Shown here: piece after piece, positions 1 through 11,295 of the stretch
Numbering within the stretch: position 1 is the stretch's first letter
Layout: each line of letters begins with the position of its first letter
NCBI RefSeq assembly: GCF_964199755.1
Contig: NC_133900.1
Span: forward strand, 21,429,701 to 21,493,700
DNA: 64,000 bases
Origin: Larus michahellis
Taxonomy: Eukaryota > Chordata > Aves > Charadriiformes > Laridae
Direction: 5' to 3'
Notes under the pieces: model-generated
Seen by the model: the letters and a program-made list of their open reading frames with translations, nothing else
Told to the model about the DNA's origin: nothing
Databases searched by the model: none
Position numbers and translations under genes: made by a program

Positions 1-159
1 GAAAAATTTGCTCTTGGTCAATTTATACATCCACAGTCAAACAAAAGATCGATTTCTTGTCTTTGATTCTTCTATTATTCAACACGTTGAAAAAGTGGTA
101 GCTAAATATTTTGGAAAAATTGTAAGAAAGCATGACCTGCACACACTGAACAAGAACAG
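1..159 (+). CDS. Penultimate coding exon of an unrecognised plus-strand gene (5' end outside or at the window edge)
   Basis: One frame (codons starting at 2, 5, 8...) is open through the whole segment and reads as ordinary soluble protein, with stretches such as FLVFDSSIIQHVEKVVAKYF and KIVRKHDLHTLNKN. It ends at a good splice donor, AACAG/GTGAGC, after the first two bases of a codon. The exon may run past the left edge, because the frame is still open at base 2. It could instead start after a CACAG acceptor at 32-36. Without splicing, a TGA at 161-163 would end the protein at once; joining to 251 instead restores an arginine codon and continues the frame. The residues suggest a helical, charged protein. 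I do not recognise the family and assign no function. Being coding is inferred from the open frame, composition and splice site. Confidence 0.6.
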
Positions 160-250
160 GTGAGCATGTATTAATTGTTGAATCAACAGAAATTTTAGAA
201 AATTGAGATTAATCTGGAAGGGAGTGTATAATCTTAAGATATCCAAATAG
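160..250 (+). other. Short intron (91 bp) between the last two exons of the left-edge gene
   Basis: It starts GTGAGC and ends CCAAATAG. The pyrimidine tract is weak, but removing it joins a phase-2 donor to an acceptor that leaves one base (G) to complete AGG. Both flanking frames are then continuous. The intron contains in-frame stops, so retention would truncate the product. Introns this short are normal in birds. Confidence 0.5.
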
Positions 251-431
251 GTGGTGTAGCATTAATTGGCCAACAGCAGAGATGCAATTTTTGGATCAAA
301 GTGTGCAAAGGAAGAGGCACTTAGAGGAGCAGTTGCAACAGCTGCGGACATGTCTGGTGGGTGAAGCTGAGGTTTATAAAGCATTAGACAGTGCGGTCGT
401 TCTGGGTCAGTTGTTCACCTCCAAAGCCTGA
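251..431 (+). CDS. Last coding exon of the left-edge plus-strand gene, ending at TGA 429-431
   Basis: Continues the frame of the 1-159 exon. After the junction arginine it encodes 59 residues and then stops at TGA. It opens WCSINWPTAEMQFLDQ. The middle is strongly charged and leucine-spaced (QRKRHLEEQLQQLRTCL), consistent with a short amphipathic helix or coiled coil. The C-terminal end is VVLGQLFTSKA. No signal peptide, membrane segment or catalytic motif is visible. The stop is followed by AT-rich sequence with poly(A) signals, as expected for a 3' UTR. A coiled-coil C-terminus fits many structural or scaffold proteins, so I leave the function open. The main uncertainty is the weak acceptor at 249-250. 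Confidence 0.6.
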
Positions 432-1212
432 GTCTTTTGTGTTGTATTTTAAAACATTTGACAGGTTGACCTGGAAACAAATTCCAAAAAGAAATTCCAT
501 TTTGGGGTTACCTTGAAATAGAGTTGCTCATGAATAATTATAAAAATAATAACCCACCTGAATAATAATTAATCCAACAAAAAGGGTAGGTTTTGTCTAA
601 AAATATTGTAATTGCCAAAAACTTTTGGTTTATCTGGTGTCTGATTTTTTTTTCCTTCCTCTTCTTTCCCTTCTTTCATTTTTCCACTGTACCATTGAAG
701 AAAGGAAGGGGTTGAAGAACAAGCTAAAGAGAACAAGGCCTAAAGACCATAACTATAATTTTAAAAATGAATTGTCTTTCTTAAGAATATTTGGTTTTGA
801 AATAAGAAGAAACATCTGAAAATACTTGAACCGCAGGTATGTGATGATTCAATTTGAGTAATGTAATTGACTTTGCTTTTGCTGTCTTCATTCAGATAAA
901 ATCAATATTGTTATTTCTTCAGATACGGCCGGCTAGATTAGATTTTAACAAAATAATGAAAGAAGGGCTGCTATTACTGTGTGATAACTTTCGACTTACT
1001 TTTAAAAGTAACATGCTTCAGGGGAGGTGGAAAAAGAAGGAAAATGGAACTTACACTAAAGGCACTATGACGTCCTTACAAGAGTAGGACTCAGCAGGAA
1101 AGGAGGAACTGATTAGGAAGAACAAGAAGTGGAGAATGGAAAGGGAGTAACAAATAAGAAAGAATAAATGTTAATTGGAGCTCAGCACAAAACAGGTTTT
1201 TTTCTGTGTTGT

Positions 1213-1282
1213 GGAATTCTCTGATTTTATAAAAATGCACATGTATCTGTTTAGGAAATTCTCTGACTTTATAAAAATGCAC
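1213..1282. repeat. Imperfect direct repeat, about 29 bp x 2, offset about 42 bp
   Basis: The segments starting at 1213 and 1254 both read GAA(A)TTCTCTGA.TTTATAAAAATGCACA, with one substitution and one inserted A. The second copy follows a 12-bp spacer. This looks like a local tandem duplication inside the presumed 3' UTR. Confidence 0.75.
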
Positions 1283-1323
1283 ACCAAGAGTGAAGCTTGG
1301 TGTAATCCTATTTAATTAAAACA

Positions 1324-1341
1324 AATAAAAAGCTAAATAAA
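1324..1341 (+). terminator. Paired poly(A) signals (two AATAAA hexamers)
   Basis: Two overlapping-range AATAAA motifs lie at 1324-1329 and 1336-1341. The sequence downstream becomes T- and GT-rich from about 1388 to 1475 (TTTTTGTTTTG, GGTGTGTGTG), which resembles a downstream element but sits farther away than usual. They are the last clustered signals after the stop codon at 431. An earlier AATAAA at 1163 could be used instead. Confidence 0.35.
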
Positions 1342-3545
1342 ATATAAGCCTTAAAATTTGCAGTCCCAAAGTTAGAAAAAATTTTGAGGTGGTGTTTGTT
1401 TGGGGATTTTTTTGTTTTGTTTTGGGGTTTTTTTTGGTGTGTGTGCTTTTGGTTTTTTTTAATATTTTTGTTCTGGAAGTTTCCTGCCACAGCATAGAGA
1501 GAAGGAGGAACGTTTGATGCTGTAGCTGCTTGAATCCATATGATGGTACTAGAAATATTTAGTTCTCAAGCAGTTCTGGAAACAGAGGGTTTTAGTTTGT
1601 GTTCATGTTTAATAATCTCTTTGCTCATAAAACAGCGCTGTGGCTGGTGGAAAAAGAAGCTGGAATGAAGGGTCAGTAGTTTGCCTGGTCTCTCCTTTAT
1701 TCATTTGCCACAGGGAGGCACCCTTCTCTTCAGGTTGTGCCTTCTCTGCCGATCTGCAAAATACTAAAAAGTGTGGTTCTTCGGTGTTTTAAAACCCAAT
1801 GACTGTATGTCTTAAAGCCAGTTGTGCTGCTTAAATTTACAGTGTTACTGAATACAGTTGCCCCACTCTGCTGTGCTGAAATATGTCTGTTCATCAATTT
1901 GGTATCATAGGGATATACATTTTACAACGGGAGACTGAATTAAACTGCATTCTTATGCAGATACACTTTACTTTTAGTATTCCTGAAATCAGCAAGCTGA
2001 TTTGTTCTCCCCCTCCCTAAAAAAAACCAAACCCCAAACCCCAGCACTGTCCCCAGGAAAACTGCCTGCCATCACGAAGAGGAAAAGAAATCTGTGTATG
2101 CTTGATGAATAGTTATCTCAGAAGACTTCTCAGGCTGAAATATAATAGTTATATACAAAAAGAAATTACTGAAGTACATAAAACGGGTTTATTTCAGGAG
2201 TTTTGGCATGTGTAGATGGAGTATGAATATATTTAGAAGTACAAAGACACTCAGTCTTTAAAATATATTCAAAGTTATCTTTTTAAGTGTGCAAAAAAAT
2301 TAATCATAGGGAACTTGATTTGCAGTGTGGAATATTGCGACAGTTATAGGAAACTTGCTTAAAAATTTTCTGCTTTTCTTTTTTTAATTCTTTCTTCATC
2401 AAACGTATTGTGTGAAAGTGTTCTAATGTCTGTCTTCTAATCGGGTTATTCTACTGTAGTTGAAATGATGCTGTTTACAGTGGGTATAATACTTATATCT
2501 TGCAGGGAGGTTATTTTAGAGGCAGCTTCATTGGGTCTTAAGTGCTTTGAGTTGCTTTGGGGAAAAAAAAAAAAGGCTAAGATTCATTAGTATGTGAGCT
2601 TTTTAGTGTTGTGTTTTAAGTTCTATTCTCTTTCCTCTCCTGAGGAAAAAAAATAGTATAATTTTGGTGGCAAAATGCTGTGAGGAGATTGAAGTAGTGC
2701 ATTCCAGTGTGAAAGTGTAAGGCTCTTATTTAAAAATGAAAATGATACATGTAGAACGGTACCACTACTGTGCTTTCAAAAGCCAATGTACAAAACTGTC
2801 ACAGTAGTCATTGTAGGGTTAGAGAATGAAAGTAGTAGCATGGATGGGAAACATCCTTTTCAATTTTTGGGTTATTTGAGCGCAAGCTAAATTGAGGACA
2901 ATTTCATGTTATACGAGTGATGAAAAAATCCTTGTTTTGTACTATCATCATTATGGTGCAGTGACAATTGAAGAAAATGTTAATTCTATAAGGGTGGGAA
3001 CTGAAGTATTTGGAAAATAAGCTATAAAGTGTCAACACAGAACTGAGGTTGGTGTTCATGCTTTTTTAAGATCAACCCTATGTGATCCATTGCTTATTTT
3101 TTACTGACATCTTAATTGAAAAAAAAGTGTAATTTCAAAGTCATTAAATATTTATGGTGTGTAAAAAAGGATTCATAATTGCATCCAGACGAAAATTCCC
3201 AGTAGAAGACTCCTCTTCACTCTTTATCCAGGAATATGGTGGCATTTCCACTAACAAAACTGGTTTAACTTCAGTGTACCCTTCTGGAGCCCTGAAAGTA
3301 TGTCTCGTTTTTAGAGCACTTTATTAGTAAGTTTTAGTACATCCTCTGTAATTTCTACCTTGGAGTGTTGGGTACTTACAAAACATTAACAAATTAAGTC
3401 CTGTGCCTCCTGCAAGAGGTTAATATTTTCAAATAAGTGAAAAAAAAAAAAAAGTGAATTTTCTGTTTTGGATCTGCTATCAGGCAACTAAGCCTTTGGT
3501 TTTCAGAGAAGACAGAGATTCACAGTCAGTGGGAGTTGTAGATAG

Positions 3546-3583
3546 TTTTCAGAAAACAGTCTGCTTTTCAGAAAACGGTCTCC
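3546..3583. repeat. 19-bp tandem duplication (two units, 2 mismatches)
   Basis: Unit 1 (3546-3564) is TTTTCAGAAAACAGTCTGC. Unit 2 (3565-3583) is TTTTCAGAAAACGGTCTCC. They abut exactly, so this is a simple local duplication. Confidence 0.85.
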
Positions 3584-3850
3584 AATGAGTAGATCCTCAG
3601 GAGATGTTAGTATTCACAATTGGGACCAGATTTTCAGAAGAACTCAGACCTTGTTTAGGTGTCTAAATATATTGCTAGTCTTCCAAGAGCTTAGTGTGTT
3701 AAGTGTGGTGAGAGCTTCCAGCTGCAGATCATTTCTGGAAACCTGACCTTTATTTAGGTGCTTAAATGTGTTCCGGTTGCTTCAGAAAGTCTGGCTTCAT
3801 GCATCTATATATAGGTATCCAATACTAGAGATAATACTTAAAAAAATTGG
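3580..3850 (+). repeat. Old interspersed repeat with two related TTTAGGTG(C/T)(C/T)TAAAT blocks
   Basis: Two blocks share the same order of short motifs: ATTT(T)C..GAA..C, then GACCTT..TTTAGGTGTCTAAATAT (about 3630-3672), then GACCTTTATTTAGGTGCTTAAATGTG (about 3744-3770). The TTTAGGTGCCTAAAT-type motif is familiar to me from old interspersed repeats of turtles, crocodilians and birds. I do not assert a family name. It is degraded and non-coding. Confidence 0.4.
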
Positions 3851-6800
3851 CCTTCACTTTTTCCTGAAAAGCTATTACAAGTTAATTTCAAAAGTAAAAA
3901 TAGAATTTAGACCTTCTAGTGCCACGTGCTAACTGTGATAGCCTACTTTGTGTAAAGAGCCAAAATCATTCAGCATAAGATCCTACATTTGGAAGAGTTG
4001 CAAAGCCATGGCTGACTGGAGGTTTTTCCAAGTCTCTTGGAGGAGAAGTCTCATCTGAGAGGAGCGGACACGATGAAAGCGAGCTTTCTGTTCTCACAGT
4101 GGCACTGAATGGGAAAGGGAGGCTCAGAAACGGGATTGTAATGCAATACATCTACTGGAGAATACCCAAAAGTAGTTCATGAAATGATGATCTAGAAAGC
4201 AGAGCACAATGGAGTTATACAGTAAGGCAGAAGTTGGCACTTACGGAGCAGGTGAAGCTTGACATCAGGTTGCAGTCCAGCAAAATACTCTGAATATGAG
4301 TAGTTTAATGGAATGTCCTGGACTGCACTTTTGCAGAAATGAAATTAGTAGGACAACTTATGTGTTTGATTTGGCCCCCATATCTTAATTTTAATTATTT
4401 TTTTACTATCCTTTTATTCTTTCCCAGCATAGTTAATGTTTTGTATCTCCCGTCCTTATTTGATGGTTTTTATTTGCATAATCTCCTTCTTGCTTAAAAA
4501 CAAAATACAAAGCTCATTTTCATTTCAGGAGTAACAAAAAGAATTTATTTAAGAGAAAATCCTAGAATTTGGTGCTCATCATTGTTCAGCCGGAAGAGAC
4601 CTATTTTCAAGAGAACCAACACTGTTGCAGCCCGAACGTACAAAGCTGCAGTTCCCAGGCAAGCACCACACTAAATTCAGCATCACCATAATTTACAGTA
4701 GATCACTATTTTTTCTTTAAGAATATACCATGACATCTAAAGATGGAAGAAAACGTCAAGTATAAAATGAAACAATCTTATGTTGTTGTTGTAAGAAATG
4801 TCTGCAACAGATCAAAATATTCAAGACTGGAGAAGGAGGAGGGAGGAACGGAGTTCTGTGCTAAATTCTGCTGACAAGGACAATGAAATATAAACAAGAG
4901 AACTAATGTGTAACAACGTTAAATCCCACAAAGTCTAGTTCAGCCTTCTCTCTAATTTCCTTTCTAGGTTCCAGCTAGGAGAAATCCCCTGAGACCCTGT
5001 TCTCACCAGTCATCTGTACCCAACATCGAAGATCCAAAAATTGCTTTTGGATCTTGGATTGAGAGATGTCTTGTTAGTCTCAGAATAAGAAATCAGACCA
5101 TCATTTTTCCTTTGCTGTTGAACTCAGATGAAATGGGAGCATCCATCTAACTGCTTTCTGACAGGAGTAAAGGGGTGGACCAAATCTTTCAGAATTTCTC
5201 TCTACTGATGTGTTTGCAACTTTCAGGTACAGCCTACCTACTCACAGTTGTACACCAACCTCTTGATCCAGTCAATTGTTTTGGTTGATTCTCTGTAATA
5301 CTGTTGATTTTCCTTTCACTGTAAAATATCCAAGAACAAATAAGAGCTATATAGGGTTTAGCTAAAAACCCAACACTCACAACTTCTGTGTTCAGTGATT
5401 TTTCAGGTCAGCGGTCACAGATATCGCCAGTGACCGCCTGGCTCCATAGCTGCTCTAACATCCATATCATGGTAGTATAGAGATGTCAATAATAAGGGAC
5501 CATGTGGTAATTTGGAGAAGTGTAGTGAGTCAGCTGGGCCGACAGGAGTATCTAAGGCCCAATATTTGGAAGAAACTGTAGAATAAACAAGGGTACCTCC
5601 CTTATTACACTGGCAAGGAAGGGACTGATATGGAAAATCAGCTTGGCCATGGAGTGAGAGAGACTAGCAGGAATTTGAAGAGACAAATGATGATAGCGAG
5701 GGGCAATGGGGGGGAAATATCTTCTCTGCAAATATATAGACTTCCTTGACTGAAGAATTAGCCAAATCTGTGTATAAGAAAAGAGAGAAGGGCAGAAAAG
5801 GAGAGGCTTGCATTCAAGGGGAATGTACATTCCCTGAAATTCTGGTTTCAAGTGTGTCTCAGAGTGATGAGGGAAAACAGGCAAGAAAGACATATAATTA
5901 TCTCCTGACCTTATCAAAATCTGTTTAGTGTTATTTAAAGTGAGAAGTTATTGTATTGCATTAAAAACCCTTACAAGCCTGTATATCATGTCCTCAGAGA
6001 CTTAAGTAGTAAATCAGAAAGCTCTTTGGGGTGAAGTTCTACGATATGGCCAAGTCCGTTTAACCCCTTGATGTGGTTCTGGAGGAGAAGGTTCTTCATG
6101 ACACTTTTCTTGTCCTCCTCATGTATTTCTGCTACTTATTTTATATTGCCTCTGGCATTATTTGGGTCCCCCCTTAAGTTGGTTCAACTCACTGACTGGC
6201 AGCGTTTCTGTGGATTGTTTTTCCTGTTGCCCTGTCAGTTAGTTTTCTGCCTGTTAGGCAGTTGAATCAGCTCACCAGCTGTATCGTGTGTTCTAGTTAT
6301 CAGTACAAAGGAAGGAGTTGAACTTTGTAGAAGGGAAGAGAAAACCAGGAAGGAGAAAAATGCTGAACTTCCAGAGCGGCTCGGCTGTCTGTTAGCTTCA
6401 TCCTAACATTGAATTCAGGTCACAAGTGTTTGTAAAATAGCGGGACCTTTTGGAGAGCCAGCACTCAATCCAGCGAGCCTGATCTGTGAGGTCCTGCTTC
6501 TAAACAAGACGGGGCAGTTCTGCCAGAAAGGCTGGAGAAGGAGACGATGCTGGAAGCCACCCAAACCAAAGGAGGAAACTTAAGAGCAGAGCACAGGAGA
6601 ACCCAAACACAACAGCCTGATGAACGTCCAGTAATTCTGTAGCAGGCCCCATTGGTTTGGTTCTGACCAGACACACAGAAAACAACATCCTTGTCCTTAG
6701 CTATAGGTCTTTTTAAATGTTATTGACTTTTAGCTACCTCTCTGCCATTCAGAAAATATTTCTGGGTTCTCTGTGACTGCATTTACTTGCCTTAGTCTAG

Positions 6801-7745
6801 ATTAAATATCATGTATCGTTTCCTGCTGTTATTTTTAAATTCTTCAGACTAACTCTGTGTTCAATTTCCTTCCAGAATACTTGTATTAGATTTCATTCCC
6901 AGATCACATGTGCAAATGAATCATACCAAGTTCAGATATCTATTTCCACCATTTCTTTTTGGATGATGTTCCAGAAGCCTTTGTTCTTCGGTCACATTCA
7001 AAAAAAAAAAAAGGGGCGGGAGTGAAGAATGTTTTATTAGTTGTAGGTCCTTAATTTTTTTTAGTAAGTATGGCATACAGTGTCTTTTTTAGCATGTGAT
7101 ACGAGTGAAGAGATCAGATTGGCACGAAGGTTAACGTAAAGGCTGAGAAGCTTTCTGGAAGGTTGCTTAGTGTTCACTGTTACAATTCCAGTTCGTTTCA
7201 TATTTTACAGATGAAGTTAAGACAGTAATACCAAACTGTTTTAGCGCTCACTCAGGAGGGTAGTATCTCAGTTAGAACAGTTATGAGTTCTAATATTAAA
7301 GGTAGAATGAAAAGAAGCAGTATTACTATGATGTAGGGAATACTTTTTTTTTTAAAGAAAATTCTGTGCCTGATATAATATTTTCCTTCTTGTAATGTTT
7401 AACTGGAAAAATTAGTCTGTTCTGTAACTCCAGTAAAAAAAGTTGCATTGGGATAAATATTCTCCAATGTTTCCATTGTGTTTTGGGGACAGTAAGTGAC
7501 AGGTTTTGTAGCTAATATTTGCAAATTTTCAAGCACTGCGGGATGAAATATTTTGTTTTGATTGTTGCAGCGTATCTGCTTTCACTTGTCATAGTGAATT
7601 CCCATCAACTAGCTGTTATATTCTCCTTGACTTTTTACAAAAGCCCTCCTTTTATCAGTAGAATAAATAACGTTTTTTCCTAAAAAGAGGAAGGTAAAAG
7701 TTACTGTTGATCTCCACAAATTTTGCAGCAGAAAATGCAGTGCCA

Positions 7746-7908
7746 CAATGATAAGTATGCTAAAAAGTCTTTATTATTTCAGAGTAGCAAGCATGGCCAT
7801 CTGAATCCTCCTGAAGAGCCGGACGTTGAGCCAGCAGGTGAAGAGTGGCAGGAGCAGGGCAGCTCTGCAGGGGAAGGCAAGGTGGGAGCTGCGGAAAGGG
7901 ACCACGGC
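7746..7908 (-). other. Probable 3' UTR of the minus-strand gene
   Basis: Runs from the TGA at 7911-7909 to just past the AATAAA at 7775-7770 (read on the minus strand). It is short (about 150 nt) and more GC-rich than the surroundings near the stop. The minus-strand sequence after the hexamer turns GT-containing (ATCATTGTGGCACTG), as expected downstream of a cleavage site. Confidence 0.5.
7770..7775 (-). terminator. Canonical poly(A) signal AATAAA (minus strand)
   Basis: TTTATT on the plus strand, read as AATAAA in the minus-strand context GAAATAATAAAGACTTTTT. It lies about 135 nt after the predicted stop codon of the 7909-8065 exon. Its position and orientation independently support that exon's strand. 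Confidence 0.5.
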
Positions 7909-8065
7909 TCAGGTAGGGACATTGTCCTCCTCAGCAAGCGGCTCATTGCCCCTGCGTTTGAAAAGACAGGTAGAACAGGTGGCAGTGGTGCCCATGTAGT
8001 CATCGGCAGCTCCGTCTTCTGTCCCAGCCTCCCTTTTGTAGGTGGTGTTCCTCCAAACAGGGTGG
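7909..8065 (-). CDS. Terminal coding exon of an unrecognised minus-strand gene
   Basis: Read on the minus strand, a pyrimidine-rich tract (TTTTCTTGTGTCCCTTCCC) leads to an AG acceptor. After one junction base come 51 codons and TGA. The peptide is hydrophilic and looks like an exposed tail. Segments include HPVWRNTTYKREAGTEDG, DDYMGTTATCSTCLFKRRGN and EPLAEEDNVPT-stop. Two cysteines (CSTC) lie just before a basic KRR cluster, and the end is acidic. No enzyme motif or membrane span is visible. The exon is an island of higher GC in AT-rich DNA and is followed by a short 3' UTR with AATAAA. The overlapping plus-strand ORF (7723-8124) is also open, but it starts at no recognisable signal, so I prefer the minus strand. 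An acceptor two bases earlier (exon from 8067) is possible. The family is not recognised. Confidence 0.5.
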
Positions 8066-9412
8066 CTCTCAACCGGGAAGGGACACAAGAAAACCTTTGT
8101 TGTGTGGGTTATCTTTTTTCTTAGGAATTTTTTTGAACTATCCTTTTTCTAATGCTCCCTAGTGCTTGCTAGTTTTGCAGACAGTGGGCATGTGTCAAAA
8201 GGTAATTCTGCTGTGTTTCTTCAGCAGTGTTGATGGTGTTCTTCACAATGAACTATGAACTAGTTCCTCATTATCACAGGAACTATGACAAACCCTAATA
8301 CAAAACAAGTGTGAATATTTCAAAGTATCTAAACCATTCTTTATTGCTTCTTTACTTGATTTTTCTACTACATTAGGTTTTGGAGCAGAAATAGATAGCT
8401 CATTCATGTATCAATTAAGTTTTACCCTGTACAAAGCCACAGTAAATACATGGTTTCACAGTAGGCTGACAGTAACTTACTAGAAATCACTTACAGAAAG
8501 TAATGTGAAAGGTTTAGTTTTCAGTTAGTTAGCAGAGAACATATCTGGAACTGAGCATTTTTTTATTATTGTTATTTTATGTAGAAACTGAGGAAACTGC
8601 TTTTATACGTTTTCTGTGGAACACAATAAGATCCTCTTTGCCTCTTGAGTGAGCAAAAACTGAAAAACAAAACCAGTGCCTCATCATCGTCAGTCATACA
8701 CGCTTTTCACATGCTCGTCTGTGAGAAAAACCATGCATTTCAACAGATTGCTGGGAATATATTTTGGTTTTACCCAGATGTACTTTCTTTCTTCAGGCCC
8801 CCTCACTTTTATTATTGTTCGCAGCAGAAAGGCTGTATCAGGAAACTTGGGATACAACAAATGCCGTGTGAACCAAAGACACCGACCTTACGACTGTTTG
8901 TCCCTGGCATGTTGTCACAATACCCCGTTTTGTCCTTGATAGATTGAGTGAGGTGGGAAAAGCAGTAACATGGAAGCAGCATGGAAAATTGTTTTAGCCC
9001 TTTGCCTTAGAAGATGGCCTCGATGAGAGCACTGGTGGAGTGCTGTGAAAGAACTGGCATTGTGGTGGCAAGGGCTCCACTTTGTGTTATCGGGCTGAAG
9101 CTTTTGTGAGTACAAATGCTAACTTTGGCTCTTCTCAAGGGACATGAATAGCCTTGTATGGGACTTGGTAAATGAACCATAGAGAACAGGGAAGGAATCA
9201 AATCAAGTGAAATAATCTTGGTGACTGCTGTGAACTCCTAATAGGGATATAAACAAGAAACAGTTTGTATGAGCGCTCATGTGGAGGTGTAAATGTCTTC
9301 TCTCCACATGGTAGCAGTGTTTGGGGCTTTTAATGTTTAGGATGAAACAATTCCTGGTGGTTTGCATGGTCAGGAAACAGAGCTTATTTTATTTCTTCCT
9401 CTAACTTTTGTT

Positions 9413-9470
9413 TTTCTTGGTATTTCTTGGTATTTACTTTGGTATTTGTTGGTTGGTTGTTTGGGTTTTT
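9413..9470. repeat. Degenerate TTTCTTGGTA / TTGG microsatellite
   Basis: TTTCTTGGTATTTCTTGGTA is followed by TTTACTTTGGTATTTG and GTTGGTTGG. The array is a decaying 10-bp unit that grades into a TTGG/TTTT-rich tract. Confidence 0.7.
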
Positions 9471-9789
9471 TTCTTTTTTTTTAAACAGGGAAATGTTTAG
9501 AAATTCCCATTTTAATTCACAGAGGGGCATTTTAAACAGCCTCCAAAATTTGTAATGTTATTACTTAATTCAGATAGACATGAAGCTCTTGGTGAAAAGG
9601 CCTGGGATATATTCATTGCCATAGTGATGTGAAGAGTACAGGAGGAATATACTTAGGGCTTTCAAATAATTATCTATTTTTTCCAGCTTTCCAACTGTTC
9701 CTCTTCTCCTCCCTCTACCTCCCCCAGTGATGCCACTGCAATTGTAGTGGGTTCATTGTTTTTAATAAAAATAGTGAAAATAAACCCTT

Positions 9790-9819
9790 GATCTTTGCAT
9801 TCCAAGATCTTTGCATTCC
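9790..9819. repeat. 14-bp exact duplication GATCTTTGCATTCC
   Basis: Copies at 9790-9803 and 9806-9819 are separated only by AA. Identical copies suggest a recent slippage-type duplication. Confidence 0.85.
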
Positions 9820-11295
9820 TTGTCAGTCTAACTTCCTGAGGTTATTTCTCAGTCCTCGCAAATATTTTTCTAGGAGGTTTTTGAGCACTTAAGTCCACTT
9901 CAGAATCTGAGGAGGGCATGGTAATACCACATGCATAAATACATGAAAACTTAATTTTGTTAAAAATGGGAAAAATATAAGGTCTGTTTTCTGAGGAAAT
10001 GTATGGAACTCTGGTCATTGAGCATGTGTGTCTGTATGTGCATGTAGCAGGTACATTTGTACCTATAAGATTCATTCATGATTTGAAACAGCTTTTGTTT
10101 TTCATGAGTTGTGGCATGTTAAGTGAGGGATAAAGTGAGATAACATTGGCAAACAGAAAGCATTTTTTCATACCCTGCTTGTTTAAAGCTTTGCATTGTC
10201 CTTTTGGCACAAGGTAATATCCTGTGGTTACTGGTTTTTAAATGTGATAACACTTTTTGGTAATTTTTCCAGTGTCCTAAACGTAGGTTTTTGTCTCCTG
10301 CAGTCACCTGTCAAAAGTTAAGTTTTCTACAGGTCTCTCTGATTTCAATTGCTAGATTAGCTTCCATGGTGAAAAGTCATAATTGATCCTGGGGGCAATC
10401 TGTAACCCACCCCTGTGCTTACTACCCACTTGCAGTTCTTCACTTCCATTGCTTCAAGTTCTTGTATATGTTGTATCCATTCCTGCAATAAGTATTTCTA
10501 TGACCAAGTGTTTCGGTTGGAAAGTCAAACGGCTAGTGCCTGTCTGGAAGGAGACAGCGTATGCCTTTCATTAGTAGGCTGTTAGCAATGTAGAGGTGCT
10601 TTTTTTCCCCCCAATTTTATGACTAAATGAAAAAAACAGGGAAAAATAATTTCATAATGGTTTTTTTTTCCCAGCAAAAGAGAAGAAAGATACACGGTTT
10701 AAAATCAAAATAAATAGTTGTTTTAAGATGATAGGTTTGGTTTGGGGTGTTTCTCACATAAAAAGGATTCTTGGCTACGTTTTTGAAGAAAATGTCATTT
10801 TGGTATAATATTTCATCTTGGAAATGTGGAAATGAAAGAGTTTGGGGTTGTTTTTTTTTTTTAAATTCATATTTTTCAAATCTCTGACCATTAGCTTGGC
10901 TCAGCTCACAATTGTGAACCGTTACCCTTGACTCCAAAGGGTATTTTTGGCAAATATACTGTTCACTCTTACAACACACCCACCTCAACTGCTTCTAATT
11001 CAGGCACCTAAGTTAAAAGCTGGAGCCTCCTCCTCCCAGGATGGCAAGGGAGAGGTGCCCTGGGGAAACGACGCAGAGTGGGGTGCTGAGCTTCCCACCT
11101 CCCCTTGCCCTGTCCCTTGGGTTTCAGACTTTAATTCATCTGGTTTTGACAGCTAGGCTTCCAATATAGATCATGTTATAGAGCAGTGGTTGTAAGTTGC
11201 TAAATGCTGAATTCACAAGGAATTTTGAAAAATGCTAGTTATCTCTCCCACTTCTTTTTTTGTTCCATAACACAGTGTTAGCAGCAGTAATGATA

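Larger units (their letters stand above)
432..1365 (+). other. Probable 3' UTR of the left-edge gene
   Basis: AT-rich sequence after the TGA with no further convincing coding frame. It holds canonical AATAAA hexamers at 1163-1168, 1324-1329 and 1336-1341. Two short ORFs at 625-819 and 854-1087 have low-complexity composition and look accidental. The 3' end is inferred from the poly(A) signals; no transcript evidence is available here. Confidence 0.4.
1366..7745. other. Intergenic stretch between two convergent genes
   Basis: About 6.4 kb of AT-rich DNA with no exon I can support. It contains homopolymer and A-rich patches (2562-2574, 3442-3455, 7000-7012), the old repeat at 3546-3850, and scattered accidental ORFs: 3966-4151, 5552-5928 on both strands, and 6465-6688. 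None of these combines splice sites with coding-like composition. Confidence 0.5.
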
